Assembly: GCA_002794735.1 (NCBI GenBank)
Contig: NBAZ01000006.1
Coordinates: 682,001 to 746,000, forward strand
Reading direction: 5' to 3'
Source: Pyrrhoderma lamaoense
Taxonomy: Eukaryota > Basidiomycota > Agaricomycetes > Hymenochaetales > Hymenochaetaceae
DNA length: 64,000 nucleotides
Shown one piece after another: positions 1-13,200 of the stretch (position 1 is the stretch's first letter; each line of letters starts with the position of its first letter). Both the position numbers and the translations under genes were made by a program. The notes under the pieces are model-generated. The model was not told where the DNA came from. It searched no databases and saw only the letters and a list, made by a program, of their open reading frames with translations.

Positions 1-1627
1 TGGATTTTTTTACCCTTATAGTCACTGCAGGTTACCACCAGCAACGCAATTTCTCACCTTAATGTATGATATCAAACGAAATTATGATGAAAAGCAACTT
101 CTCTCAATAACCAAGTATATTCATGCGCTTTTATATGATGCTGCATCTCTGACTCATAAGGTTCACTCCTTACTGAATATAGTAACTAACCCGAGATTAG
201 AAGAACGGAGGAAGAGTTCTTTTCGTTATCATCATCTTTTTCCACGCAGTTGGTAGTTTTGTTGAGCCAAGGTAATCTGAGTTGATGTTCTCGAAGGCCG
301 GACCTGTAAGCAAGGGATGAACTCTTCATCCAGTACTTTTCTTTTCTCATTTGTTGGCTTGAGAGGAAACATCGATTAGTCTGATATAATTCCTGGAATT
401 TGGAGAAAGCATGTATGTTTAGTTGTATAGACCACGCCGAGTGAGCTCATATTGCAACATACTTTTTTATCTATTTTCAAGCACTCAAAGCCTTTCAGAT
501 CTAGAGATCTTGAATACTTGTACCTAATTATGAATTAAGGCCCTACTACAACTACTCGTGCTTGGAGGACCAAGTACTAAATCAAGCTTATGTTCCAATA
601 ATGGTATGGTATAATTAATGCGTATTATACCACCTTTCTGGGAAAACCGGAGTAATCTCCACTTCTGCTAGAAAGACTGTAAAGAATACTGCAAGGGAAG
701 GAACTAACGGGCTGATGTAAAGACTATGACTTATGGCGATGCAGGGGTGGCAAACTAAGATCCTAGTTGAATTTTGTACATTTTATTTACATTCAAAGAA
801 AGAGAAAAAAACAACTAAATAATTAGTAGCTTGAAATCTTTATTCGCTTAACGAATCACAATCAGTACACCCCTCATCGTACATCGTAAGAAATACAAGG
901 AAAATTCTATAGAGCGTCAAGAAGTTTATAGTGATTAATATATTAAATATGTAGTACTAAATTAAGCAATGCCGGCGGAGGACATCCCGCTTAGCAGCTC
1001 CGAACAAGTAGGGTTAATCGCTCGGTCAGGGCGAATCTCCTGGCCAATCAGGGCCCAAAATGACCAAGCCACAAAGCTAAAGACACGAAGGCACCCGAGA
1101 CTAGCAGAGAATGTGCTTGCTCGCTTTTGTTATTAGATAATGGTCACAGGATATATCCTCAGAATTACACATGATGGCATAGTAAAGCTAGAGATGAAGT
1201 GGGTCTAAGTTCTCGGAGAGGGAAAAGAGAGTTTCAGCGTTGTATAATTTTCAAGATAATCTCGTTTGCACAAATGGTGACCAAATATGGTAAGGAAAAA
1301 TGAACTCTGATTGTCTTGTGGTTTCGGAAGCTGTGTCTTGAAGTTACAAAAGCAAACAAAGACAACATGGTAAATACATGATCAAAGTCAAAATGAGATG
1401 ATGTAGCTAGTAACAGGGCAAAAGGAAGCGTTGTAGGTTAATTGTACACGATTGCGATGAGAATGACAAGTACTCGTGATTGCATTGGGACGGTTAGAAT
1501 TAAATACTAAACATAAGGCATAAAGCATGAGAGGGAGAAAGAAGATGAATGGAAGGAGAAATGATGCCAACTCGAATGTCTCGGGAGAAAAAACATCTCA
1601 ATTACGGACTATAAGGAGGAGAGCAAA
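1..1627. other. AT-rich stretch without a recognisable gene
   Basis: Only short open frames occur on either strand. None has a convincing start, splice sites or a recognisable motif. No terminal repeats or transposase-like protein were seen. It probably holds the 3' flank of the small minus-strand gene that ends at 1628, plus intergenic DNA. Confidence 0.5.
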
Positions 1628-2171
1628 CTAAAGTAAGCCAATTCTCGTTTTGTATTCCTAAGAATGATGTTAGAAAATTTGAATATTCCATTCGAGTTCT
1701 ATGGACCAAAAGTAATTTAAACTCACCAGCATAGACTTTTCACTAGCCTTGCTCATAATTTCGAATCTCCCATTTTCGTAAACTCTCAGACTAAAGATTG
1801 GGACTAAACCTTCATCGAATAAATCAAAAACCAAATGTCTTTTGGGTGCTAAAACTTCTTCACTGAAAGTATCATGATGAATTGGAGGAAACCGCCAAAT
1901 TAGTACCTTCGTAATTATTTGAAAAACGAGAGAAGTAAAATAAGAACAAGGACATATTATATACTTACGTCAAAGATATCGAAACCACATTTCTCTTAAA
2001 CACTTCCTTGATCCCTGGACTTTCAAGTGATTTACAAATTCTTGCAACGACGCACCGGGAATTTGCAATATCTGAGAAGTGGTTTGACTGATCGAGCGTA
2101 TCGTTGAGGTAAGATTCTATTGAGTAATTGCCTGGCTGAATTGCCTTGTTTGAGATTATAAGACCCGGCAT
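1628..2171 (-). CDS. Small orphan protein, three exons (about 137 residues)
   Basis: I do not recognise this protein. Exons on the minus strand are 2171-1969, 1906-1727 and 1657-1628, joined by introns with GTAAGT and GTGAGT donors and AG acceptors. The first methionine starts MPGLIISNK; an upstream in-frame TTG is not used. The last two exons read cleanly into a C-terminal part containing FDLFDEGLVPIFSL and end in TAG. Exon 1 ends two bases into a codon whereas exon 2 starts a codon. One extra G at the first splice site (ACG|GTAAGT instead of AC|GTAAGT) would restore the frame, the same base-loss pattern seen elsewhere in the window. No signal peptide or membrane segment is evident. The spliced structure, not homology, is what supports it as a gene. 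Confidence 0.5.
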
Positions 2172-3994
2172 GTGTATGTAAGACGAGAACAAAAGTAGCT
2201 TTTGACGGGGAGGAATGGAAGTAGAAGAAGACTAATAAAAAGAATACGGGGGTGGGTTATATACGTATTGGTGGCGTTGCAGAGAGTTGTTGTGAAACTC
2301 CGACTTAACACAGCTTAGCCATTGTCTCGACTCACTATTGAAGTGAAAAAATGCTTGCATAAGGCGGCTTGGTCTGAAACAATTCTTCTCGTAAACAGGA
2401 TACAACATCGGAACTACGAAAAAGTCCCATTGTGAGTCAGTTTATCCCGCTATTGACGTCGATTATAGAAGAATTACGATTTAAGCAGGCTTTCATTTAG
2501 TCTAAAATAAATTTCAATAATTAGCAGATCTATAATGCTACACGATTATAGATAGATGATAGTTACGTAATACATGTCTTATAACATCTGTAGTAGTATT
2601 TGCTTATTAGCAAAGTATATAACAATACATCAGCGTAGAGGAGAATCGTAGCTCACAATATATATGTGTGTAGAGGAATATGATTCATGGAGACGAAGAA
2701 GATAAACTCAACCACTACGAATCAGGAAGCCACCGAAAGAAAAACGGACAGATCACACTGATACTGGTGAATTGAAACTTTACTTGTTAGGAAGAACGGA
2801 CAAAGCCGAAGGTACTGGAGTGAGAGACGGACGGCAAGATATAATCACGCTAGACACAGTGCAGATGAGGTTTAGATCGAGGTCCCGGACGGCAAAGACA
2901 TCAATGAATAACCTCCGAACTTGTTACGCGACACAAAGAGAGAGAAAGGATTACCTCTAACTGAGTATAGAATTAGCTCCCCGAAGCCTTTGGAAGCACA
3001 GAATGTACCCGATAGGACATATGGAGAACGTACAACAGGTAATCTCTCAAATGAGGAGTATCAAACTTTGTTCAAGAACAAGTATAGACTGCCACCAGTT
3101 CAAAATAGTTGGCACACCGGAGTTTTCCACAATAACCGTGAAGGGGCCCAAAGAGTTAATTGATAGAAGAACATTTCATTGACAAACTAAAAGTAGACGA
3201 TACTATAGAGAAAGGAACATAAAGGCACGATACTGTTCGAGCAGCGGCTAACATTGCGGCGGTGGAGTTCGCAATTATTACTCATCCTGAGAAAGATCAA
3301 GAAATCTTGCACGCCCATGATGGTAATTATCAATGTAAAGACCGACATTACGAGTCCGGGATATGCTACAGGCCGAAGACAGTCTAAAGACGGGGACATT
3401 ATTACGGTGATTAAGAGACGAGACGATAATATGATGAGCTGGAATGCTACGAAAAAGCGTTGAGTACGATGATGAATAGATGCTCAAGCGAGTTGAAAAC
3501 ATCGAGGGTGAGCTATCGATGCTATCGACAAGGGCAAGCAGTTGGGAAAATGCCATGACGACTACGAACCCAAGGAGTCCGCGAGTTCGTTAGAAAATAG
3601 AAAAATATCGATCACATGTGCCTGACAGTGCCCAGGTTTAATCACTTGCCTCGATGCAGTTTGCTTTTTATACGATGCCGCTCCCTTCAGATGTTCTCTA
3701 AAAGATTCGGTTGATTATTCCGGACGAGAGCTAATAATAACATTGAGATATTTTTTTTCTTATTTTTCAGTGCTCTCTGTGTGTTTGTGTTTATACCTGT
3801 AATATAAACAAGGGGTAAACCAAGGGTCATCGCGCACGTTGGATTTTTGCCTATCTCTATTACTGCTGATACCTGTATCATACCATATGACTAGCCACCC
3901 ACATGTATTCCGAGGGTATATATATAAACATACTATGCGCAAACATATCCTTCAGCATCCCCTTTGACAATCGTCCTCGACTTTGTCGATAGAG
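2172..3994. other. Intergenic region with a purine-rich stretch
   Basis: This covers the upstream side of the orphan gene and the promoter of the phosphoesterase. Between about 2690 and 3165 the plus strand is purine-rich and stays open in several overlapping frames (for example the frame ending at 3163), but there is no clear start, splice pattern or motif. It could be a decayed gene or just biased composition. Confidence 0.4.
3917..3928 (+). promoter_or_regulatory. TATA box of the phosphoesterase gene
   Basis: TATATATATAAA lies about 70 bases before the ATG at 3995, a spacing suitable for a fungal core promoter. Confidence 0.5.
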
Positions 3995-6186
3995 ATGGTT
4001 GTCGGTCGCATCGCGCTCACCGTTCTTGGGCTCCTTTCCATCGTCAGCGCATGTGGAGATGATCATACACATTCCCATGCTCGCCGCTCTTCCTCTTCTT
4101 TAAAATCTATCAGGCCTCCGACTCGTCCGCTTCAATGGGGCTCGCTCAATATCATACACACCACTGATACTCATGGATGGCTTCTCGGACACCAACACGA
4201 GTCATCTCCGGAACCCAACTACTCTGGAGACCATGGCATGTTCTATTCGTTTGTTACCCACATGAAACGTATAGCCAAAGAAAAGGATGTTGACCTCTTG
4301 CTTATCGACTCGGGGGACATCCATGATGGAACTGGTATCTCAGATGGTTACCCGGAAGGTGGGACAGACGCAAAAGATGCCAACGAGTTCATCAAAAAAC
4401 TTCCCTACGACGTACTTGCAATCGGCAACCATGAATTGTATGTTTACAACAACACTCTCGATATGTACAACAATTTCGGTCCCCATTGGAATGGGCGTTA
4501 TCTCTCCTCCAATGCTAATATCACCGTCCCCGATCCATCAGACGCATCAAAGAATACGAGCGTTCCGGTCGGAAACCGGTACACCAAATTCACTACTGAA
4601 AAGGGTGTGCGTATCACCGCATTTGGTATCCTCTTCGACTTCACGGGGAACGATGATGGAACTACGGTTCAAAAAGTGGAGGATATGGTTCTTGAGCCGT
4701 GGTTCTTGGAGGCAATCTCCGAGGAACCCGATGTCTTCCTTCTGGCCGGGCACATGCCTGTGAGTGGAGACGCTGACAGTTGGGATGTTGTGCATGCAAA
4801 AATTCGGGAAGTTCATGGAGATAGCGTCCCAATACTTATTTTAGGTGGTCATGCGCATGTACGAGATTGTGTACAACTCGATGGAAGAAGTATGAGTTTG
4901 GCAAGTGGGAGGTATATGGAAACTGTTGGTAAGTGGTTTATCTATCCTTTTCTCCCAACACGTCCTTCTTTTACTAAAGATCTCCTTGTACCTTTCAGGG
5001 TGGATGTCTGTGGATATTCCTGAGAACTCTGCGGGATCAACTCAAAACTTGACCTTCTCGCGTCGGTACTTGGACCCGAACCGGCTTACATATGAGTTCC
5101 ATACTGGCTTACACGGACACGCCTTCGATACTCAGGAAGGTGCCGTAATTAAGTCTGGTTTGGAAGGTATCTGGGATAGGTTCAACTTGAGCTTCACCTT
5201 TGGAACTGCTCCAAATGATTTCACTCTAACCCGGTAAGTGTTCTCTTCCTTTACTATCTTTCAAACCTAAATCAAATTTTACTTATCTTATCTTATCGTA
5301 TCACAATGTTTGACAGAGCTGAATACCAATCAAACGGTTCGCTTCCGACATTATTCATTTCGGACGCAGTACCCACGGCTCTTACAGAGAATAACACTCG
5401 CTCTTCTCTTCAACCTCTCCAATACTATCTGGTTAACTCAGGAAGCCTGAGGTTTGATCTTTACGAGGGAACGTTCGATCGTAACGACCAAATTTCGAGC
5501 AGTCCGTTCGCAGATGCATTCTTGTATGTAGAAGCAAGACAGGAGTGGGCAGAGTCCGTAGTAACCTTCTTGAATAATGATGGAGAAAGTGATAAACGTA
5601 GGGTAAGACGGAGTGAGAGAGCCGAAAGGAGGAGACGGGAGAGAATCGCGAGGGGTGAAGTTGAGGATGTGTATCGGGAGTGGTTGGCTGATATGGCTAC
5701 GAATGCGCTTATAAGAAGGGAAGGAGAAGTGGAAAGAAGAGATGATGACTTAACGCTGGGTTACGTTACCCAGGATGTAAGTGACCCTTTCACCTCAGTT
5801 GCGAACTTTATGTCTAATTGGTCTCACATTATAAATAGAGTTGTCCAGGTGTTGGAGATGACACGGCTCACACCGCACTTCCATACTTCACTATACCAGA
5901 CTACGTGGCTTCTGCTCTTCCTTCATCCATCAATGCGAGTGTCACCAGTGACTCCTGGGTGGACTTCATCTTCGTAGACTTTATTGAAGACGACGTGATT
6001 GAGTTGCTCAATGAACTACAGGGTGAAATCGTCTACTCGAGTAGTAAGACGATCGATGAAAGTAAAGTTATGAATGACGAAACTTTGAGTACTAGCTCTA
6101 GTGATGAGGTAGGAGGTGTAGGTACATATGGTGATTACTTGGCAACGGAGGTTTTGGGTGTTTATGCTCAGGTTGCTTGGAATTGA
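3995..6186 (+). CDS. Secreted calcineurin-like metallophosphoesterase / 5'-nucleotidase family
   Basis: Exons 3995-4928, 4999-5233, 5317-5776 and 5839-6186 give 658 residues in unbroken frame. The first ATG (3995) opens a hydrophobic signal peptide that ends near SIVSACG. The di-metal phosphoesterase motifs are in order: THTTDTHG-like (HTTDTHGW), DSGDIHDG, IGNHEL, LLAGHMP and LGGHAHVRD, all in the first 300 residues. Exon 4 starts with SCPGVGDDTAHT and continues to IPDYVASALP, typical of the C-terminal 5'-nucleotidase-like half. The closest family I know is the fungal vacuolar/secreted group containing yeast YHR202W. A strongly basic and acidic insertion (RRSERAERRRRERIARGE) interrupts the middle of exon 3. 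The expected role is phosphate-ester hydrolysis outside the cell or in the vacuole; the substrate cannot be read from sequence. Confidence 0.88.
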
Positions 6187-7454
6187 AAATAATTGCTTTG
6201 AAATGTTTTCTTGATGCATATAGCTAAAGACTTTATCTATACGAAGTCTTGTTTGTCACAAGACTGGCATCATATGGTCTTCGTGATGAGTTTTATTTAG
6301 CTTTGATCACTAATCTGACACTATTATTAGTATCTAAATGTTACACGTTTTACTCAATACTTGACTCTCCCCGTTAATGAATTGCCATGCGAGATTTATT
6401 TGCAACGCAATCCCATCTTTATTCTGCAATTTTTGCAAAGTGAGTGAGTGTGATAAAGAGCTATTCTACCTGTATGGACGGATCTTCGAGGCAGTCCTGA
6501 TAAGTCGTTCTCAAGTTTGAAAAAATCCCCATGAACAAACTTGAAGCTTTTGCAATCACTATGATATGACAATACTCGACCGTATCCACATACTGTCACT
6601 GAGTTCTACTGTTGAACAAGACAAGCTATACTGACTCCCGTCTGTTCTTGACATACTTGAAACGTAATTGGGTCCACCTTTGACTGATTGCTGATTACTA
6701 CTGGTACTTTCTAAGAGCATTATTTAACTCTCAAGCTGGGTTGAGGTTCTAACATCACAATGAAATCAACTCACTTGTAATGAATAGTAAGCACAAATTG
6801 CCTTTTCCTTCGGTTTGCTTGCCGGGAAGAGTAGAGAATATCACTAACTACAAAAATGTTCTTATTATTGATACAAATGAGATCAAAATCCGTATAGGGG
6901 TGACTGAGTGAAGAGTAGTGAATGATAAACTATATCTCATAAAATGACGGAGGGGTAATTGAAAAAAACACTAATGTTTTCATGTTTGACGCAAGAAATA
7001 ATCAGGTGTTCCGAGTGTGAAGTCTGACCACATTTGATATATGGGTATAATGAGTAAGAAAGGCTAATCGTTCATTTAGATAGATGGAAATCAAACGAAT
7101 AATGAAATAGGAGTACAGATTAGATAAGTGGAAAGAAGAAATAGGGTAAAGAAAGAATCTACATCCGATGTGTATCTTAAATATATTGTGGTAAAGGTGA
7201 AAGCAGAACGACAACAACGGTATATGGAAGTAAAGCAGAGACTCGATATATGAAGAGATAATACCGATACCAATATATATATTAGTAAAGAATGACAACA
7301 TATGAATGAAAGATTGGCGACGGAACCAAAGTGCATAAAATGTGAAAGTTGGGTACTGGTGTTGTGTGCATCAAAACGATCCACTAGCCATGGTCATGGG
7401 TGTGAATTAAGCTATCAAAGAAAGGGAAACATTTCTTCGGCGAAATCGATAATG
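6187..7454. other. Intergenic region between convergent genes
   Basis: This holds the 3' flanks of the phosphoesterase (+) and the acidic protein (-). Only short AT-rich open frames are present and I see no gene. Confidence 0.5.
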
Positions 7455-8281
7455 CTAGTCCTGCTTCACGACAGACAAATCTTCAGATTGGTTATTGCTA
7501 GCTGGCAACTCGTCCAACTTCTTGTCCACAGCAGTCTCTTCCTTGGGGGTGGCACTATCGGCAGTGACATCCTCTTTAGAGGCTGCTAAAGTGTCCTCAT
7601 TAGATGGTAGAGGCTCTTCTGGGGGCTGGGTAGTAGTGGCTGTCTCAGGGTCTATGTTCTGTGAAGCGGGCATCTCTTCAGTGGACTTTTCGACACCACC
7701 CCGGGAGCTAGATGCTTTCGACTCGCTGGGTGGTGCTGTGTCATCTAACTCGTCTATTGCTTTAGGCTCAGACAGAGTTTCCGAGGCAGACGTCGGCGGC
7801 TCATCCTTTTTATTTTCTGCATCTCTGGGGGTAGACTCTTGCACTCTGTTTTCTTCCTTGTCCTCGATGTCAACTTCTTTAACACCTTTTCTAACTTCCC
7901 GAACGTCTGGAGTCTCCTTAACCTGACACTCCGCAGACTCGGTGATAGGAGAGCTTCCACGATGAGACGAAGAGGAGGCAGATACGCTCTCCCCCTCTGC
8001 GTCGACGTCTCCTTCTGCTTCCGCTTCCTCGGCAATAGGTTCACCATGAGGCCGTACTCGTTTAGAGAGACTGCCTGCAGGAGTATCGTCATCATCACTC
8101 ATACGACGCTTACGTCCGATTTGTACAGTGTTTGTAGTAGCTATATCAAGATATGAATAAGAAACACTAACAAGATAGATCTAGTAGGTGATTTAAGAGT
8201 GATCTACTAACCATCATCGTTCCACGTACGATCAAGACGACCTGTGAAAGAACCAGATATACGTCTAAGAAGCTTGAACAT
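7455..8281 (-). CDS. Short acidic, disordered protein (251 residues)
   Basis: Two exons on the minus strand: 8281-8212 and 8140-7455, with a 71-nt intron (GTTAGT...TATAG). The start MFKLLRRISG is chosen because the splice then runs in frame into RKRRMSDDDD; starting at the later Met (8102) would discard a basic N-terminus that looks conserved in character. Residues 1-38 are basic with an IGRKRR stretch that could be a nuclear localisation signal. The rest is low-complexity, rich in Glu, Asp, Ser, Pro and Thr, with no folded domain, signal peptide or membrane span. It shares a 259-bp divergent promoter with JIP5. Function unknown; a nuclear disordered protein is the most that can be inferred. 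Confidence 0.6.
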
Positions 8282-8540
8282 ATCGTATGATAATCAGGGA
8301 TCTGATAAGGGTTCTCAAAAGGCCAGGCAGCAACTTTTAACGTAAAAATAATAAAACCGGCAATTGATTGACGGGAGACTTGCGTGATGTGGTGGGTTCT
8401 GCCTGCAAAAAAGCGCGTCCTTCAATGCATGGCATACCACGCGCGTCACATCAAGAAGTCACGCACTTTCTTCTTCTGGAAGTAGCTCGGATATACCTTT
8501 CCGAGATTTAACTTTTTCATTCCGTTAATTTAGTTCCATC
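8282..8540. promoter_or_regulatory. Divergent promoter between the acidic-protein gene and JIP5
   Basis: The 259 bases separate two ATGs reading outward. The segment near 8439-8460 is GC-rich for this region, containing CACGCGCGTCAC and a second CACGC further on, which are possible ACGCG-type sites. No clear TATA box is seen for either gene. Confidence 0.4.
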
Positions 8541-10039
8541 ATGCCAGAAATCGAGACTGGAGCTCAGATTTTCGATATCAATTTTCACCCAACTGAATCT
8601 CTTGTTTTTCTTGGACTTTTGACAGGAACTATCAAAGCTTTCAGTTATGATGAACAAGGTCAATCTCAGGAAAAATTCACACTACGACCATCGAAGCGAT
8701 CTTGCAGAGGTTTAGTCTCAAGTGAAGATGGGTCCAAATTATACGCTGTTGGAAAAGGGAAAGCTATGTAGTAAGTATAATAGATATCTCTAGCTCTCAT
8801 ACTCTCTCATAGTGGTATCAAGCGCAATAGATACTGCCTCCGGAAAAGTAACGGATACTCGACTTAGCATACATCAGTGAGCGTTGGCTATAAATGTCTC
8901 TCTCATATGCGTTACGACTCTTATAGTCTGTAAAAGAGCCCCAATAAATAGGATAACTAGACTGCTACCCAATATGCTATGTACTGGTGATGATGATGGG
9001 GTGATCAAGGTATAGAGAGTCGGTCCTTGGAGGCTATTCCGTGCATCGACTAATTGTCGATCCGCATGCAGTTGTGGGATACGAGAAACCCTGAGGAGAT
9101 CAGGGCTTACACCCACCATTTTGATTTTATATCAGACTTCATGTGGAATGAAGGGAGAAGACAACTGGTAGCAACAAGGTATGATATTGCGAGCTTAAGG
9201 TGGCCAAATCATTAAAATAGAATAATGACTAGTGGTGATGGAACGCTGTCTGTTATTGACGTACGTTCTTCAAAAGCGAAGCCAATTGCACAGTCTGAAG
9301 ACCAAGAAGATGAACTCCTGTCGATTGTTCCTATACGAGGTGGAGAAAAAACAGTTGTCGGAACGCAGCAAGGCATTCTCTCTGTATTCAACCGGTCAAG
9401 TGGCTGGGGAGATTGTGTTGATCGGATACCCGGGTAAACTGACCTTTTCATCCTGTTGCTCTGAATATGATTTAATGATCTACAACCCGAACAGCCACCC
9501 TCATTCAATCGATGCGTTATGCACACTACCGTCGTCATATAGTTCGTCTAGTTCCACAATACTAACTGGGTCGTCAGATGGACTACTACGAGCCGTTCAA
9601 GTTTTTCCTACTAAGCTTCTTGGCGTTGTTGTTGATCATGGGTCGTTTCCAATCGAAAGAATTGCTATTGATCGTGGAGGCGAGGGCCACTGGGTAGGAA
9701 GTGTAGGCCATGACGAAATGCTGAGAATAACAGATTTGCGAGGGGTGTTTGAAGATGAGGGGCAAGAAGAGGGGAAGATCAAGAGGAGGGGAAGATGATG
9801 AAGAAAACGAAAAAGCATCTGACGCCGGTGACTCTGGCGACCAAGCAGACAATCTGGAGGGATTACTAGAAGATAATGATGATCGATCGGACGAAACCTC
9901 TTCCTCTGAAGAAGTTCATGAGAAGAAGAGGCGTAGAAAGCAGAAAGAAGCCGACCCTTTGGGTGTAGATAAGAAGAAGAAAAGGAAAGCTCGAAATGAC
10001 GAAATACAAGCAGATCCATCTTTTTTCGCAGATTTATGA
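8541..10039 (+). CDS. JIP5: WD40 protein JIP5/WDR55, 60S ribosome biogenesis
   Basis: Exons 8541-8770, 8823-8876, 8937-9009, 9072-9178, 9233-9433 and 9495 onward. The N-terminus (FDINFHPTESLVFLGLLTG) is the first WD40 blade. Later blades include LCTGDDDGVIK, LWDTRNPEEIR, TSGDGTLSVIDVR and LTGSSDGLLRAVQ, then HDEMLRITDLRGVFED, the usual end of the propeller. JIP5 is a nucleolar factor for large-subunit assembly. Intron 4 could also end at 9220, adding four residues; the acceptor at 9232 gives the family-like ATSGDGTL. After the propeller the frame meets a stop at 9796-9798, while the next frame continues to 10039 with a typical acidic then Lys-rich JIP5 tail (DPLG, KKKKRK, SFFADL). One missing G in each of two GAGGGGA runs at about 9770-9795 would restore a regular Glu/Gly/Asp repeat across the break. 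Confidence 0.85.
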
Positions 10040-10247
10040 TGAGCTTTATTTATACTTCCATATTTCGGTATATTTTCCATGCCACTTGTTTTCTGAAGAA
10101 AACTTAAATTATGCTGTCTCACCACAACCTTGAAATGTATTCATCTTTGCATGTATCTAATAGTATCACAAGAATATGGTTTCCGTTTATAGCCGTGAGA
10201 ACAATAACACATCAGTAATTTGATTGTGTCACGGCCGTGGGTCTGTA

Positions 10248-10257
10248 ACGCGACGCG
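10248..10257 (+). promoter_or_regulatory. Tandem ACGCG (MCB-type) sites before SCC3
   Basis: ACGCGACGCG is two adjacent cores of the MluI cell-cycle box, which fungal MBF/SBF factors bind to drive G1/S transcription. They lie 18-28 bases before the first ATG of a cohesin gene, close enough to sit in or near the transcription start. Binding is inferred. Confidence 0.45.
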
Positions 10258-10275
10258 CGATTCTACCGCGTTTAC

Positions 10276-13200
10276 ATGTCTCTAACGACAACCACAAGCA
10301 TGTCCGACGCTGAGCGTACACCTGCTCCGCGTCGTTCTGGACGCGAGAAAAAGCGTGCACAAAAATTTACACTCTGTAACTTTTCTACTTATGATAATTT
10401 TGCCGCTTTACTAAAACTGGTAATGTAGCAACGCCTTCGAAAAGAAAGCGCATGGATGAACTTGACGATGAGGCAGACGTTAGTGATCATGGCGCATATG
10501 ACAATGACGATGGAGATGATTTAGAAGATGATTATATTGCACCCCGTAAGTCCAGGGGAGTGGAAGAGGAAGGGGGAGAGGGAGAGGGAAAGCAACTGGC
10601 TCTCCCGTGCCCAAGAGACCACGCGCTGCTAGGACGAACGAAGCTGGTAAGACCCCAGCGCGCCGAGGAAGGAAGTCTACTACCAAAACCTCCGTAACTC
10701 AAGCCTCGTCCTCGGAAGCAAAAATCTCGGATGACAACGCACTGTTTAGTATGAGCTTTTCTAGTGCTATATTCTTGCAGATTATTGACACACTTTATTC
10801 CAGATGCAATAATGAATCCTGTAGCAGCACTACAATCTACAGTGGAAGACTACCTTGAGTCATATCAACAAGCTCAAGAACTGGCGCTAGCTGATATCAT
10901 CAATTGTATTCTTCGCTCTTGTGGATCTAACGACTCCGTCGACGCAGATAGGGTTGTTGATTACGATGGTATTGTTGATGCATTAGATGATTTTACGGAG
11001 GTCTTAAAGGAGGTATGTAGCTCCTTATTGTAATTTTGACTACACGCTTATCGCTATAGTAGAATGAAGCCCCAACATACCCCTCACTTCAAAGCATCCA
11101 ATGTTCAAGAAGTTTCGGAAGTCTCTATCTGAATTTTTAACTCGCCTTGTTCAAGCTTCTGCAGAGCTCAAAGTCCTTTATACAACAGACTTGTTAATGA
11201 CTATTCAGGCGTGGGTTGTTGCAATGTCATCTTCTCAACTTCGTAGTTTTCGGCATACAGCTACAGTCATTGCTCTTGAGATTGAGACAGCACTATGTGA
11301 AGTTGCCGCTGCTGTCGAAAAGGAGGCGGAACTTGTTACCCGCCAACGTGATGCTGAACGCAAACGTACCGGTAAATCAAGGGGTGCAGTCAGTGATAGA
11401 GAAAAGGAGCTAAATACCAAGTTCTTGGAAGTAAAGGAACGCCGCTCAAAACTCGCAGAGTTCTTAAAAGAGTTTTTTGATGGGGTATTTATTCATCGGT
11501 ACCGAGACCTCGACCCCAATATCCGTGCAGAATGTGTGCATTCAATGGGCAACTGGTTGAAAAAATTCCCTGCTCACTTCTTAGATGGTCAATATCTTCG
11601 ATATATCGGTTGGGTCTTATCAGATGCAAATACTCATGTACGCCTGGAAGCAGTAAAAACCCTTATCCCACTTTACGCAAAAGAGGACTTCATTATCTCT
11701 CTAACTTCTTTCACTGATCGCTTCAAACCACGACTCGTAGAGATGGCAACAGGAGATACTGAAGTAGCTGTCCGAGTTGCTGCCGTTCAAGTACTCAGTG
11801 CGATTGATGCACATGGTTTGTTGGAGGAGGAGCAGCGTTCAGAATTGTGTCTACTCGTTTTTGACACTGACGCAAAAGTCCGACGTGCTGTTAGCAGTTT
11901 CGTGCATGGCGTATTGGAGGACGAAACAGAACACCGATTAGTTGGGAAACGTCAACCTATTGAAAGTGAGAGGAAGCGTGCAAATTTGAAAGCATTGGCA
12001 AAACTACTTGTTAAGTGGACTCGGGCCTTGGATAGTGTGAATTCTGTCAACGATAACGCAGTCGATGGCGAGTCAAGTTCCCAGGGTGATATGGCAAATG
12101 GCAGTCAAAGTATGCATTCTATGAGTGTAAACCTTATGATTCAACAGAAGGGGAGAATAACTCTTGCTGTTGAGTCTCTGTGGGGCGAAGTACCCTCAAT
12201 CAGTGACTGGGAATCAATGCTTGAGCTATTGCTTTTAGATCACTCTGCGGGTGTAGATGTATCCCAAGGAACATCAGTAGCAAGGCGAAAAAAAACAAAG
12301 AAGATTGCGGACGACCTTATGGTAGACGAAGCATGGCGTCTTGAAGAACCAGAAGAAGCTATTTTATTGGAGGTCCTTGTAGCTTCATTAAGGAGAGCAA
12401 AATCGGAAGCTATTGCTCTCAAGAAGGTGAGCTTTGAACAATAATGGGTTATCTATTGGTTATGTCTGATTGCAATGGAAATCAGGGCGAAGACGACAGT
12501 GCTTCGTCTGAAATTACTAGAGAGTTAATTAAGAGTCTTCCGGGTTTGATTACGAAACATCAGACAGATGAGAACCGTATATCCAACGTCCTTCTTATAC
12601 CCGAAATCATGGATGTTGATTTGTATCTGGAAATGCGCATGATCAATGTATGTGTGCCTCGTTGTTCTTGGAAATATCAAACCACTCATCTAACTCATTG
12701 ATTTAGGCTTATGAAAGTCTTTGGGATGATATTACGAAGCAGTTCCTCACACATTCCTCTGCTGGAGTCTTGACAAACGCAATTACAGCGATGCGGCATT
12801 TCATGAACGCTACAAGCTTAGCAAATACTAATAGCTCCAAAATACAGGAACTAGAAGACGAATTAGCTTCATCACTACGGGATGCCGTTGGTGGACGTGA
12901 TGAGTTGGAGGTTGCCACTTTCACTGATGACGAAGCACTCACTCTTGGCGCAATTTGTGCGCGATTATGTGCCCTCGCAGGTATCAGAGATCTTACAGCA
13001 TGGATGGAAGAGGATGAAGGAGGTAAACAGAGCTCTGCTTGGGATATAGTCTGCGCTCTTGCCGAGCGAGGCCGCTTAGGGTACAAAGAGGAGGAATTGG
13101 TGCGTCTAGAGATCCTCCTGGAATATCCTGTTCTCTTTGTTTAATCATATCATGCAGATGGTTGACCGGGCCTTACAACTGTTAACGCTCCACATTATTT

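Noticed and set aside
2690..3165. Possible degenerate gene on the plus strand
   Set aside because: The strand is purine-rich, which keeps several frames open at once. There is no start context, intron pattern or family motif.
9796..9798. True end of JIP5 at the first stop
   Set aside because: The frame just after it codes the Lys-rich tail typical of JIP5, so the stop is better explained by lost bases in the preceding G runs.
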